Positions 33,115 to 42,825 of a DNA stretch of 64,000 bases are shown here, in pieces; positions within the stretch are counted from its first letter, which is position 1; every line of letters begins with the position of its first letter. The translations under genes and the position numbers were made by a program. Source of the DNA: CAVQJU01 sp963755195 (GTDB taxonomy: Bacteria > Acidobacteriota > Vicinamibacteria > Vicinamibacterales > CAVVIG01); assembly GCA_963755195.1 (NCBI GenBank), contig CAVWIZ010000001.1:124001-188000 (forward strand), read 5' to 3'. The notes under the pieces were generated by a model. The model searched no databases. It had not been told where the DNA came from and was given only the letters and a program-made list of their open reading frames with translations.

Positions 33115-35952
33115 ATGCCCGAGTGGAAAAACACCGTCAACCTGCCGCGGACCGAGTTCCCGATGAAGGCGGGCCTGCAAACGAGCGAACCCGACACGCT
33201 CGCGCGCTGGGCGGCCCAGGATCTCTACGGGCAGATTCGCGCGCGCCGGAAGGGCGCGCCGAAGTTCGTGCTGCACGACGGTCCGCCCTACGCCAACGGC
33301 AACATCCACATGGGCACGGCGATGAACAAGATCCTCAAGGATCTGGTCGTCAAGTCGCGCTCCATGGCCGGGTTCGATGCGCCGTTCGTCGTGGGATACG
33401 ACTGCCACGGCCTGCCGATCGAGCTCAAGGTGGATCGCGAGCTCGGTCCGAAGAAGCGCGAGATGTCGGTGGCCGACTTCTGTCGCGCGTGCCGTGCCTA
33501 CGCGGAACGCTTCGTCGGGGCGATGTCCGGACAATTTCAGCGGCTCGGCATCCTCGGCACCTGGGACGCGCCGTACCTGACGATGGACTTCCGGTACCAG
33601 GCGGCGATCGCGCGGGCGTTCGGCAAGTTCGTGGGGCAGCAGCTGGTGACCAAGCGAAAGAAGCCGGTACACTGGTGCATCCATTGCCGCACGGCGCTCG
33701 CCGAGGCCGAGATTGAATACGAGGATCATTCGTCGCCGTCGATCTACGTCGAGTTCCCGCTCGCGTCCGCCAGCGCGGGCGAGCTCGGGTCGCGCGTCCC
33801 CGCGCTCGCCGGCCGCGACGTGTCGGTGCTCATCTGGACGACGACCCCGTGGACGATTCCGTCGAATCTGGCGGTCGCGTTCCATCCCGACTTCGATTAC
33901 GCCGCGTACAACGTCGACGGCCGTGCGGTGATTCTCGCCGAACCGCTCGCGCCGGCCGTGGCGCAGGTCGTCGGACGGACGTTCGACCGACCGATCGCCA
34001 GGATGAAAGGCGCGGCGCTCGAGGGCATTCGCTTCCGCCATCCGCTGTACGACCGCGACTCGGTGGGGGTCCTCGCCGAGTACGTCACGCTCGACGCCGG
34101 CACGGGTGCCGTGCACACCGCGCCCGGCCACGGCGCCGACGATTTCACCACGGGCCTCAAATACGGGCTCGACATCTACGCGCCCATTGGGCCCTCCGGT
34201 CACTTCAACGAGACGGTCGAGCTTTTTGGCGGGCAGCGTGTCTTCGACGCCAACCCGAACGTCGAGCGGGCGCTCTCCGACCGCGGCCGCCTGTGGCACC
34301 GTGCCACGTTTGCGCACCAATACCCCCATTGCTGGCGCTGCCATAACCCGGTCATCTTCCTGGCAACCTCGCAGTGGTTTATCAGGCTCGATGGGGAGCC
34401 GGTCATCGCGAAGGGCAAAGGACAGAGGGCAGAGGGCACCGGACACACGCTGCGCGAGGCCGCGATCGACGCCGTGGATCACGACGTGAAGTGGATTCCG
34501 GCGTGGAGCCACGACCGCATCTACAACATGGTCGCCAACCGGCCGGACTGGTGCGTCTCGCGGCAGCGCGCCTGGGGAGTGCCGATTCCTGCGGTCGACT
34601 GCGTGAAATGCCACGAGCCAAAGATCACGGCCGAGCTCGTGGAACGCGCCGCGTCGGTCTTCGAGAAGTACGGCGCAGACGCCTGGTACGAGCGGCCGAT
34701 TGAGGAGTTCATCCCCGACGGGTTCGCGTGCGACCACTGCGGCCACACGGCCTTTGAGCGCGAGATGAACATCCTCGACGTATGGTTCGACTCGGGATCG
34801 AGCCACGAAGCGGTGCTGTCGGTCAGGCCCGAGCTGACGTGGCCGGCCGACGTCTACCTCGAAGGCAACGACCAGCACCGAGGCTGGTTCCAGAGCTCGC
34901 TGCTCGTGGGCCTCGGCACGCGCGGGCGGCCGCCGTTCAAGGACGTCGTCACCCACGGGTTCATCGTGGCCGACGACGGAAAGAAGATGTCGAAGTCGCT
35001 CGGCAATTCGATCGAGCCGGAAGACGTCATCAAGCAAAGCGGCGCCGACATCATCCGCCTGTGGGTGTCGATGGGCGACTACACCCAGGAAGTGCACCTC
35101 AGCAAGGAAATCCTGGCCCGCGTCGTCGAGGCCTACCGCAAGATTCGCAACACGCTCAGAATCCTGACGGCGAACCTGTACGATTTCGATCCCGCAACCG
35201 ACCGCGTCCCGCTCGAGCGGATGCTCGAAATCGATCGGTATGTCCTGGCCAGGTACTCGGAGGTCGCGCGAAGAATCCTGCACGCGTACGAAGCGTACGA
35301 CTACCAGACGATTTCTCAGACCATCAATACGTTCACCACGATGGATTTGAGTGCGTTCTACGTCGACGTCACGAAGGACCGCATGTACACCTTCGCCGCG
35401 CGGTCGAAGGAGCGGCGCGCGGGGCAGACAGCGATGTACATCATCGCCGACGGGCTGACACGCCTGATGGCGCCCATCCTGTCGTTCACCGCCGACGAGT
35501 TGTGGCGCTACCTGCCGGGGACGCGCGAAACGTCCGTCCACATCGCCCTGTTTCCGACTGCACCCGAGCTCGAGGCGATGGCCGACGACGAGTTGCTCGA
35601 CCGGTGGGCACGCCTGATCGGCCTGCGCGAGCGGGTGCTCGCCGAAATCGAACCGCTCAGGAAAGACAAGCGGATCGGCAGTTCGCTTCAAGCCAGGGTT
35701 GTGCTCTCCGGCACGACCGACGAGTTGGCGTTCTTCGAACGGTACGCGTGCGACCTGCCGACGCTGTTCATCGTGTCGGACGTCGAGCTGCGCGCGGCGT
35801 CGCCCGGTGGTGAGCCGGGCACGGGTCCAACCGTGACGATTGAGCGCGCGGCTGGCGTCAAGTGTGAGCGGTGCTGGCGGTACGTGACGGCCGTGTCCGA
35901 GGAAGCGGCCTCCGCGGGGCTCTGCGATCGGTGCAAGGAAGCGTTGGCGTGA
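33115..35952 (+). CDS. ileS: Isoleucyl-tRNA synthetase
   Basis: A 945-residue class I synthetase. Class signature is HMGT at residues 65-68 (GPPYANGNIHMGT) and KMSKS at 624-628 (DDGKKMSKSLGN). The CP1 editing domain includes WTTTPWTIPSNLA and HTAPGHGADDF. The C-terminal zinc ribbon has CERCWRY and CDRCKEAL. Length and domain order are normal for bacterial IleRS. An unusual point is a short Lys/Arg/Gly insert near residues 433-443 coded by a heptamer repeat. The stop overlaps the lspA GTG by 3 nt. Confidence 0.96.
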   Translation: MPEWKNTVNLPRTEFPMKAGLQTSEPDTLARWAAQDLYGQIRARRKGAPKFVLHDGPPYANGNIHMGTAMNKILKDLVVKSRSMAGFDAPFVVGYDCHGLPIELKVDRELGPKKREMSVADFCRACRAYAERFVGAMSGQFQRLGILGTWDAPYLTMDFRYQAAIARAFGKFVGQQLVTKRKKPVHWCIHCRTALAEAEIEYEDHSSPSIYVEFPLASASAGELGSRVPALAGRDVSVLIWTTTPWTIPSNLAVAFHPDFDYAAYNVDGRAVILAEPLAPAVAQVVGRTFDRPIARMKGAALEGIRFRHPLYDRDSVGVLAEYVTLDAGTGAVHTAPGHGADDFTTGLKYGLDIYAPIGPSGHFNETVELFGGQRVFDANPNVERALSDRGRLWHRATFAHQYPHCWRCHNPVIFLATSQWFIRLDGEPVIAKGKGQRAEGTGHTLREAAIDAVDHDVKWIPAWSHDRIYNMVANRPDWCVSRQRAWGVPIPAVDCVKCHEPKITAELVERAASVFEKYGADAWYERPIEEFIPDGFACDHCGHTAFEREMNILDVWFDSGSSHEAVLSVRPELTWPADVYLEGNDQHRGWFQSSLLVGLGTRGRPPFKDVVTHGFIVADDGKKMSKSLGNSIEPEDVIKQSGADIIRLWVSMGDYTQEVHLSKEILARVVEAYRKIRNTLRILTANLYDFDPATDRVPLERMLEIDRYVLARYSEVARRILHAYEAYDYQTISQTINTFTTMDLSAFYVDVTKDRMYTFAARSKERRAGQTAMYIIADGLTRLMAPILSFTADELWRYLPGTRETSVHIALFPTAPELEAMADDELLDRWARLIGLRERVLAEIEPLRKDKRIGSSLQARVVLSGTTDELAFFERYACDLPTLFIVSDVELRAASPGGEPGTGPTVTIERAAGVKCERCWRYVTAVSEEAASAGLCDRCKEALA
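34412..34440 (+). repeat. Heptamer repeat inside ileS
   Basis: Four degenerate 7-bp units (GGGCAAA, GGACAGA, GGGCAGA, GGGCACC) in a row, coding about GKGQRAEGTG. Same style as the intergenic heptamer arrays. Four 7-bp units add 28 bp, so the total insertion must include extra bases to keep frame. Confidence 0.7.
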
Positions 35953-36482
35953 CACCACCCATGCCTGAAGGCGCCGTCAACACGGAGCCGGCGGCGCCCC
36001 GCCGCCTGGAGCTGTGGCTGCCGATCGTCATCGTCGTGCTCGATCAGGTCACCAAGGCGATGGTGCGGTCGATGCTGCCGCTGGGCTCGAGTGTGGCCGC
36101 GGTGCCTGGCGTCGTCAATTTCACGCACGTGCAGAACACCGGCGCCGCGTTCGGCTTCCTGAACACGGCCGACTTCCCCCTCAAGGCCGCCGTCATCATT
36201 GCTTTCGCGATCACGGCGGTGGTTGCGGTGGCATGGTACGCTGCCCAACTCGGCCGTCATCAGTTCGCCGCCCGTCTCGGCCTCTCGCTCATCATCGGCG
36301 GCGCCGCCGGCAACCTGCTCGATCGCATCCTGGTCGGCTCGGTGGTCGATTTCGTGGACGTCTACTGGCGGACGTATCACTTCTGGGCGTTCAACGTCGC
36401 CGACTCGGCGATCACGGTCGGCGTGGGCATCATGATTCTCGATATGCTCGGAGTGAGCCGGTATGCATCCAAAGCTGTTTGA
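35949..36482 (+). CDS. lspA: Lipoprotein signal peptidase
   Basis: About 177 residues from GTG 35949 (AAGGAAG upstream); ATG 35961 is an alternative. Four membrane helices; conserved LDQVTK, NTGAAFGF, the catalytic Asp region GNLLDRI and FNVADSAITVG hold the aspartates of signal peptidase II. Cleaves prolipoproteins after Lgt acts; lgt follows with 20 nt overlap. Confidence 0.94.
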   Translation: MTPPMPEGAVNTEPAAPRRLELWLPIVIVVLDQVTKAMVRSMLPLGSSVAAVPGVVNFTHVQNTGAAFGFLNTADFPLKAAVIIAFAITAVVAVAWYAAQLGRHQFAARLGLSLIIGGAAGNLLDRILVGSVVDFVDVYWRTYHFWAFNVADSAITVGVGIMILDMLGVSRYASKAV

Positions 36483-37290
36483 ACTGCCGTGGTCGATTCC
36501 CTTCCTGGGGCCGATCACGGTCTATACATACGGAGTCCTGCTGGCCGCCGCGTACCTCCTCGGCCTTCAGTTCGCGATCGTGCGGGCCAGGGCGCGCCAG
36601 CTCGATGCCACGCGCGTGATGGACCTCGGCATCTATATCATCATCAGCGCACTCGTCGGCGCCAAGCTGCTGCTGCTCGTCACCGACTTTCAGACGTTCC
36701 GGCACAATCCGGCGGAACTGCTCAGCCTCGCCCGCTCGGGGGGTGTGTTTTACGGGGGACTGATCCTCGCGGTCGCGGTCGCGCTCTGGTACATCCGCCG
36801 CGTCGGCCTTCCGCTGTGGACGACGTGTGATGTGTTCGCGCCGGGGATCGCGCTGGGGCACGTGGTCGGCCGGTTCGGGTGTTTTTTTGCCGGCTGCTGC
36901 TTCGGCAAGCCGACGAACCTGCCGTGGGCCATTACGTTCACCGATCCCTTCGCCGCGGCAAACGTGGGCACACCGCTCAACCAACCGCTCCACCCGACGC
37001 AGCTCTACGAAGCAGGCGCCGAGTTCCTGATCCTGGTACTGCTGCTCGGCACCGAGCGCTTCGGCCGCCGCTTCGCCGGACGGACGTTCTGGCTCTACAT
37101 GCTGCTGTACGCCGTCTCGCGTTACGTCATCGAGTTCTACCGGGGTGACGAACGCGGGAACGTCGGGCCATTGTCGACCTCGCAGTTCATCTCGGTCATC
37201 CTGGCGCCGCTCGCCGTCGTCATGCTGGTGTACCTCGCGCGTCACTTCGTCGCGCCGGCACCGGAACGCGCGCGCAAGAAGGTGGCGTGA
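36463..37290 (+). CDS. lgt: Prolipoprotein diacylglyceryl transferase
   Basis: A 275-residue seven-helix membrane enzyme attaching diacylglycerol to the lipobox Cys. The Lgt signature is GHVVGRFGCFFAGCCFGKPT; HPTQLYEA and the terminal YRGDERG segment are conserved. Starts inside lspA (20 nt overlap) and overlaps the rluD GTG (GTGA). The lipoprotein encoded at 46928 would be one client. Confidence 0.95.
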   Translation: MHPKLFELPWSIPFLGPITVYTYGVLLAAAYLLGLQFAIVRARARQLDATRVMDLGIYIIISALVGAKLLLLVTDFQTFRHNPAELLSLARSGGVFYGGLILAVAVALWYIRRVGLPLWTTCDVFAPGIALGHVVGRFGCFFAGCCFGKPTNLPWAITFTDPFAAANVGTPLNQPLHPTQLYEAGAEFLILVLLLGTERFGRRFAGRTFWLYMLLYAVSRYVIEFYRGDERGNVGPLSTSQFISVILAPLAVVMLVYLARHFVAPAPERARKKVA

Positions 37291-38240
37291 GCGCCACGTT
37301 CGCGGTGCCCGACGACAGCACGGGCGCCCGCCTCGACGTGTTTCTCGTCTCCGTCCTCGCCGGTCAGTCGCGGTCGCACATTCAGCGTCTCATCAAGGAC
37401 GGCCACGTCCGAGTCGACGGGCGCGAGGCAAAGCCGAATCAGCCGGTGAAGACAGGCCAGGCTGTTGCCGTCGATATTCCGGATCCGATCGATCCTGCGC
37501 CCCAGGGCGAGGCGCTGCCGCTGCCGATCGTCTATCAGGATCGCGACTTGATCGTCGTCGACAAGCCGGCGGGCATGGTCGTCCATCCGGCGGCCGGCCA
37601 CGCGAGCGGCACACTGGTCAACGCCCTGCTCCACCACGTGGACGACCTGAGCGGGATTGGCGGCGAACGCCGGCCGGGCATCGTCCATCGGCTCGACCGC
37701 GGGACGTCTGGCCTCATCGTGGTGGCCAAACACGACGCGGCCCACGAGCACCTCTCGCGCCAGTTTCACGACCGCGAGGTCGAGAAGGAATATATCGCGC
37801 TCGTCTGGGGCGAAGTGCAGGCCGGGCGGCGTATCGACGCGCCGATCGGACGCGACCCGGTGAACCGCAAGAAGATGTCGGCTCGCGCCAGGCGCAGCCG
37901 TGAAGCCGTCACGAGAATCGTTCGCGCCCGCCGCTTCGGCCCCGCGCTGACGCTGGCTCACGTGGCCATACATACCGGCCGCACGCACCAAATCCGCGTC
38001 CATTTGAGCGCGATCGGCCATCCGATCGTCGGCGACGCCGTCTACGGCGGCGTGCGACGCCGGGTGCCCGGGGATCTGCGGGCGGTCACGCACCTGGATC
38101 GGCCGTTCCTCCATGCCGCCCGCCTGGCGTTCACGCATCCCATCGATGGGCGGCGGATGGAATTTGAAAGCGCGCTGCCCGCCGACCTGCAGCACGTGCT
38201 GGACGAGCTGGAAGAGAGCCTGCAGAAGAACGAGCCATAG
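37287..38240 (+). CDS. RluD-like 23S rRNA pseudouridine synthase
   Basis: A 317-residue RluA-family enzyme. N-terminal S4 RNA-binding domain (ARLDVFLVS, RSHIQRLIKDGHVRVDG), then the catalytic HRLDRGTSGLIVVAK (Asp) and HTGRTHQIRVHL. RluD makes pseudouridines in helix 69. Co-transcribed with lspA and lgt. RluD rather than RluA/C is inferred from the S4 domain and this location. Confidence 0.92.
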   Translation: MSATFAVPDDSTGARLDVFLVSVLAGQSRSHIQRLIKDGHVRVDGREAKPNQPVKTGQAVAVDIPDPIDPAPQGEALPLPIVYQDRDLIVVDKPAGMVVHPAAGHASGTLVNALLHHVDDLSGIGGERRPGIVHRLDRGTSGLIVVAKHDAAHEHLSRQFHDREVEKEYIALVWGEVQAGRRIDAPIGRDPVNRKKMSARARRSREAVTRIVRARRFGPALTLAHVAIHTGRTHQIRVHLSAIGHPIVGDAVYGGVRRRVPGDLRAVTHLDRPFLHAARLAFTHPIDGRRMEFESALPADLQHVLDELEESLQKNEP

Positions 38241-38276
38241 CGGTCGGTGGTCAGTGGTCGGTGGTCAGAAGATCAG
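38241..38276. repeat. Heptamer repeat before the NUDIX gene
   Basis: CGGTCGGT, GGTCAGT, GGTCGGT, GGTCAGA: four 7-bp units in a row between rluD and the NUDIX gene. Confidence 0.75.
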
Positions 38277-38287
38277 AGGCACTCACG

Positions 38288-38791
38288 ATGCCGACTGTAT
38301 ACAAAGGACGCGTCTTCTCGGTTGACGTCGAGCGCGCGCGCTTTCCGAATGGAACCGAACACGAATTGGAGATTGTCCGGCACTCGCCGTCCGTCGTGCT
38401 GATTCCAATTCAGGAAGACGGGCGCCTCGTCCTCATCAGGCAGTACCGGCACAGCGTCGGGCGCGTTTTGTGGGAAGTGCCGGCGGGCAGCCTCGATCCC
38501 GGCGAGTTGCCCGAAGCCGGGGCCGCGCGCGAGTGCGAGGAGGAGATCGGCAAGGTGCCAGGCCGGCTCGAACGATTGTGCGGTCTTCTTCCCACGCCGG
38601 GCTACTGCGACGAGGAGATGATCTTCTTCCGCGCATCCGACCTGCGCGCGCCCGCGCCGGACTCGACGCACAAGGCCGACGATGACGAGTACATCGACGT
38701 GCAGCCGGTCGCCATCGCCGAAGCCAGGCTGATGGTGACGCGCGGTGAGATCGTCGATCTCAAGACCGCGTACGCCCTGTCGCTGATCTGA
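38288..38791 (+). CDS. NUDIX hydrolase (ADP-ribose pyrophosphatase-like)
   Basis: A 167-residue NUDIX protein. Nudix box: Gly of AGSLDPGE through RECEEEIG (Gx5Ex7REUxEExGU). The upstream RQYRHSVGRVLWEVPAGSL segment and the Pro-Gly-Tyr about 15 residues after the box (TPGYCDEE) match ADP-ribose pyrophosphatases of the NudF group. Convergent overlap of 32 bp with the HDAC-like gene. Confidence 0.9.
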   Translation: MPTVYKGRVFSVDVERARFPNGTEHELEIVRHSPSVVLIPIQEDGRLVLIRQYRHSVGRVLWEVPAGSLDPGELPEAGAARECEEEIGKVPGRLERLCGLLPTPGYCDEEMIFFRASDLRAPAPDSTHKADDDEYIDVQPVAIAEARLMVTRGEIVDLKTAYALSLI

Positions 38792-39749
38792 ATACGGCCT
38801 CAGCCTTCCCCGCCTCCTCGATGGTCGAGACGTGGATGTCTACCGTGTCTTCAACCCGGCGCGCGTAGCCGCCCGCCAGCAGGACGACCAGCGGCACGCC
38901 GGCGCGCGCGGACGCGCTGATGACTCGACGGTCGCGCTCGCGCAGGCCCTCTTTCGTCAGCCGCAAGCCGCCCAGTTGATCGTCCTCGTAGGGATCTGCA
39001 CCAGCAAGGTAGAAGACGCACTGCGGATTGGCGGCCATCACGACCGGCAGCGCGCGATCGAGCTCGGCCAGGAACGCGGCGTCGTGGACGCCGTCCGGCA
39101 GGCCGATGTCGAGCGACCCGCGCGGCTTCCACATCGGGTAGTTGTGCTGCTGGTGCATCGAGAACGTGAACACGCGTGGGTCGTTCTCGAAGATGAACGC
39201 CGTCCCGTTGCCGTGATGGACATCGAGATCGACGACGGCGATGCGCTCGACGCCGCGCCGTTGCAGCACGCGGATGGCCACCGCGACGTCGTTGAACGGA
39301 CAGAAGCCCTCGCCGTGATTGGCGAACGCGTGGTGCAACCCGCCGCCTATGTGACACACGACGGTGAACGCAGAGGCCCCCGGCGGGTTGTGTGTTCCAT
39401 CGTTGTCGCGAGGCACATCGTTCGCAAGGCAGGCGGCGTCGATCGTACCTCCCACCATGAGGCGAAATCCCTCGACCATTTCCGCCGACCAGGGCAACTG
39501 GAGCTGCGCGACGTCCTCGCGCGACAGGGCGCCGTTGCGCATCTTGTCCAGATACTCGCCCGTATGCACGAGCGCCAGCTCGTCCCAACTGGCCGGCTTC
39601 GGTTCGACGATGGTGGGGGGCTGAGTCGAGGCGTGGGCGTCATCGCCCTGTCGAGCGACAAGGCGATCGTGAACCAGCCTGTATTTTTCTGTCGGAAAGA
39701 CGTGCAGCCCGATATCAATGCGGTACCGGGCTGCATACACAACGTGCAT
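38760..39749 (-). CDS. Histone-deacetylase-family protein (amidohydrolase, AcuC-like)
   Basis: A 329-residue arginase/deacetylase-fold protein. Zinc and charge-relay motifs are kept: CHIGGGLHHAF, DLDVHHGNGTAF (zinc Asp and His) and LAGADPYEDD (second zinc Asp), LLAGGYAR (near the catalytic Tyr position). Bacterial members deacetylate acetyl-CoA synthetase (AcuC), polyamines or other amides; the substrate is unknown here. Confidence 0.9.
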   Translation of the reverse strand: MHVVYAARYRIDIGLHVFPTEKYRLVHDRLVARQGDDAHASTQPPTIVEPKPASWDELALVHTGEYLDKMRNGALSREDVAQLQLPWSAEMVEGFRLMVGGTIDAACLANDVPRDNDGTHNPPGASAFTVVCHIGGGLHHAFANHGEGFCPFNDVAVAIRVLQRRGVERIAVVDLDVHHGNGTAFIFENDPRVFTFSMHQQHNYPMWKPRGSLDIGLPDGVHDAAFLAELDRALPVVMAANPQCVFYLAGADPYEDDQLGGLRLTKEGLRERDRRVISASARAGVPLVVLLAGGYARRVEDTVDIHVSTIEEAGKAEAVFRSATGRTRS

Positions 39750-39799
39750 CAGCGTGCGGTCGACGAGCGGCAGGCCGTCACCTGCAACGGTGAACAGCG

Positions 39800-42258
39800 T
39801 CAGTTGCGATGCGCCGCCGACGATTTCGGTGCGACCCCGACCCGCGCCGGCTTCTTCACCGGGCGAACGTCGGAGGACGCCGGCTGCAGGGCCAGCGCCA
39901 GCACCTCGTCGACGGTCGAGACGAGATGAATCGTCAGCTCCTTGCGAATCTCCGGCGACAGATCCTCATTGACGTTCTTCGCGTTCTGCTTCGGGACGAT
40001 GACTTCGCGAATCCCCGCGCGCCGGGCGGCCAGGATCTTCTCCTTGACGCCGCCGATCGGCAACACGCGGCCAGACAGCGTAATCTCGCCCGTCATCGCG
40101 ATGTCGCCCCGCACCGGGCGGCCAGTCAGCTCGGACGCCATCGCCGTCGTCATCGTCACGCCGGCTGATGGGCCGTCCTTCGGAATCGCGCCCGACGGCA
40201 CGTGGACGTGCATCTCGGCGTTCTTGAAGAAGTCGGGATCGATGCTGTATTCCTTCGCGTGCGCTCGCAGCCACGACAGGGCGGCGCGCGCCGACTCCTT
40301 CATCACGTCGCCGAGCTGACCCGTCAGCGTGAGCGATCCGGCACCGGCCATCTTCGAGGCCTCGATGAACAGCACCTCGCCGCCCGACGGGGTCCACGCG
40401 AGCCCGATCGCAACTCCCGGCTCCTTGGTGCGCTCCTCCATCTCCTCGTCGAGGAACTTCGGCGCGCCCATCATCGCCACGACGACGTCCGGGGTGATCT
40501 CGATGGGCGTCTCGTCGCCTTCCGCGCGGCGGCGCGCGGCCTTCCGGCACAACGAGCCGATTTCACGTTCGAGATTCCTCACGCCGGCCTCGCGCGTGTA
40601 GCCGCGGATGACCTGACGGAGCGCGGCGGGCGTGAATTGGATGTACTCGGAAGTCAGCCCGTGGTTTTTCACCTGCTTCTCGACCAGGTGGTCTGTGGCG
40701 ATGCTCAGCTTCTCTTCCTCGGTGTACCCGGCGATTTCGAGCACTTCCATCCGGTCGCGAAGGGCCGCCGGCACCGGATCGAGCACGTTCGCCGTCGTGA
40801 TGAACAGCACTTCGCTCAAGTCGAACGGCACGTCGAGATAGTGATCCCGGAACGTGTTGTTCTGCTCGGGGTCGAGCACTTCGAGCAGCGCGGACGAGGG
40901 ATCGCCGCGGAAATCCGACCCGAGCTTGTCGATCTCGTCGAGGATGAACACGGGGTTTTTCGACTCCGCCCGCCGCAGCCCCTGCATGATCTGGCCCGGC
41001 AGCGCGCCGATGTACGTCCGCCTGTGTCCGCGAATCTCGGCTTCGTCGCGCATACCGCCAAGCGACACGCGGACAAACTTGCGGTCGAGCGACTTCGCAA
41101 TCGACTTCGCCAGCGAGGTCTTGCCCACGCCCGGGGGCCCGACGAAGCAGAGGATCGGCCCCTTGACGGCGGGATTCAGCTTTCTGACGGCCAGGTACTC
41201 GAGGATGCGGTCCTTGGCCTTTTCAAGACCGGAGTGGTCGGCGTCCAACACGCCCTTGGTCAGCGGGAGATCGATCTTCTCGTCGGTCCGCTTGTTCCAC
41301 GGAAGCGCGATGAGCCAGTCGAGATAGGTCCTCGATACCGTGTATTCGGCCGCGGCGACCGGCATCTTTGACAGGCGGTCGAGCTCGCGCAGCGCCTCTT
41401 TCTTCACCAGTTCGGGCATGCCCGCCGCTTCGACCTTCTCCGCGAGCTCTTCGTTCTCCTTCGTCTGGTCGTCGCCTTCGCCGAGCTCCTTCTGAATGGC
41501 CTTCATCTGCTCGCGCAGGAAATATTCGCGCTGGTTCTTGCCCACTTCCGACTGCACCTGCGACTGGATCTTCGAACCCAGCTCGAGGACCTCCAGTTCC
41601 TTGATCAGGAGCCGGTTGAGCGCGTCCATGCGCGCACGGATGTCGAGCGTCTCGAGCACTTCCTGCTTCACCGCGGTACTGATGGTCGACAGCGACGAAG
41701 CGATGAAGTCGGCCAGGCGGCCGGGCTCGGCGATGTTGACGGCGAGCGTCTGCAAGTCGTCGGACAGGAGCGGCGAGAGCGATACCACCTGCTGGAAGTT
41801 CGTCTTGATGTTCCGCGCGAGCGCATCGATTTCGAGGCGATCGGTGTCGTGGGTATCTTCCACGGCCGCCGTGACGCGGGCGCGCAGGTACGGGTGGGTG
41901 GCGATCACTTCGTTGAGCGTGAGCCGCGCCAGCCCCTGGACGATGAGCCGCAGGCTGCCGTCCGGCAGCTTGAACATCTTGTGGATATGCGTGGCTGTGC
42001 CGACGGGTACAGATCCTCCCGGACCGGCTCTTCGATCGACGCGTCACGCTGGGTAAAGACCGCGATCAGCTTCCCGTTGGCAATGGCATCGTCGATCAGG
42101 CGCACGGAGCTTTCGCGCGCCACGGCCAGCGGCATGAACGAATTCGGAAAGAGGACCGTGTCGCGCAGCGGCAGGATCGGCAGCTCGGGTGGAATGGACA
42201 ACGGCCGATCGCCGCCCGAGGGATCCTCGGACCTGAGGGTGTCAATTTGATCGCTCAT
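39800..42258 (-). CDS. lon: ATP-dependent Lon protease (frameshifted)
   Basis: About 819 residues after restoring one base. ATG at 42256-42258. N-terminal LON domain (LPILPLRDTVLFPNSFMPL); the frame breaks at 42004-42006, where LYP should be followed by VGTATHIHKMFKL. AAA+ module: FVGPPGVGKTSLAKS (Walker A), VFILDEIDKLG (Walker B). Protease module: catalytic Ser in PKDGPSAGVTM and Lys in GGVKEKILAA. Degrades misfolded and regulatory proteins in the cytosol. As it is otherwise intact, the missing base is likely an assembly error. Confidence 0.93.
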
Positions 42259-42321
42259 CGCGACCTCACTTTATCGCTAAATGGGCCGGGCCGTGAGACA
42301 GGTCGGTGGTGGAGGGATTTC

Positions 42322-42344
42322 GGGCTCCGCCACCGGCGGAGCCC
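42322..42344. terminator. Strong GC hairpin between dksA and lon
   Basis: Perfect 10-bp arms, GGGCTCCGCC and its complement, with an ACC loop. It lies between dksA (stop at 42367) and lon (start at 42258), both on the minus strand. No T-run follows, so it may reduce read-through or stabilise the dksA transcript. Confidence 0.45.
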
Positions 42345-42366
42345 CAAGGTCAGGACGCCGGGTTCA

Positions 42367-42825
42367 TTACATGTCGAAGAACAACGAAGAGGCCGGACGT
42401 CGCGAAGCGAGGTGACGCTCGCGTCGCTCGGCGTTCTCCCGGGCCTCTTCGCAGTCTTTACAGCGTACCGCGAAGGGCAGCGCGCGGAGCCGCTTCTCGG
42501 CGATTTCGTCCCCGCAATCGAAGCAGTTGCCGTAGTTGCCCTGCTCGAGCCGAACGAGGGCGTCGTCGACCTTGTTGAGGGTTTCCGACTTCATCTGGAT
42601 GAGCGCGAGCTCGATATCTTCCTGGATGTCGTTTTCCGAGCTCTCGCCCGCGTCGAACACTTCGGTCAGCTTGTTGACCTCGCCCGAGGCACGGACGTCG
42701 CGCATCTTGCCCTGAACCTGGGCCTGCAATTCACGCCGACGCTCTTCGAGCATCAGTTTCAATTCATTGTAGCGGGACCGGCTGACGGCCTCCGTTGTCG
42801 TTGCCACCCTTTGATTGGTCCTCAT
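42367..42825 (-). CDS. DksA/TraR C4-type zinc-finger protein
   Basis: A 152-residue DksA-like protein. The long coiled coil (SRYNELKLMLEERRRELQAQVQ to about residue 90) is followed by the C4 finger CFDCGDEIAEKRLRALPFAVRCKDCEE (CxxC-x17-CxxC). The start ATG at 42825 has GGAAGGGAG before it. DksA binds the RNA polymerase secondary channel and works with ppGpp; rel is 1.8 kb away. The coiled-coil tip DxxDxA pattern is not clearly recognisable, so it may be a DksA-like variant. Confidence 0.88.
   Translation of the reverse strand: MRTNQRVATTTEAVSRSRYNELKLMLEERRRELQAQVQGKMRDVRASGEVNKLTEVFDAGESSENDIQEDIELALIQMKSETLNKVDDALVRLEQGNYGNCFDCGDEIAEKRLRALPFAVRCKDCEEARENAERRERHLASRRPASSLFFDM

Noticed and set aside
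33094..35958. 954-codon minus-strand frame opposite ileS
   Set aside because: Antisense shadow of ileS.
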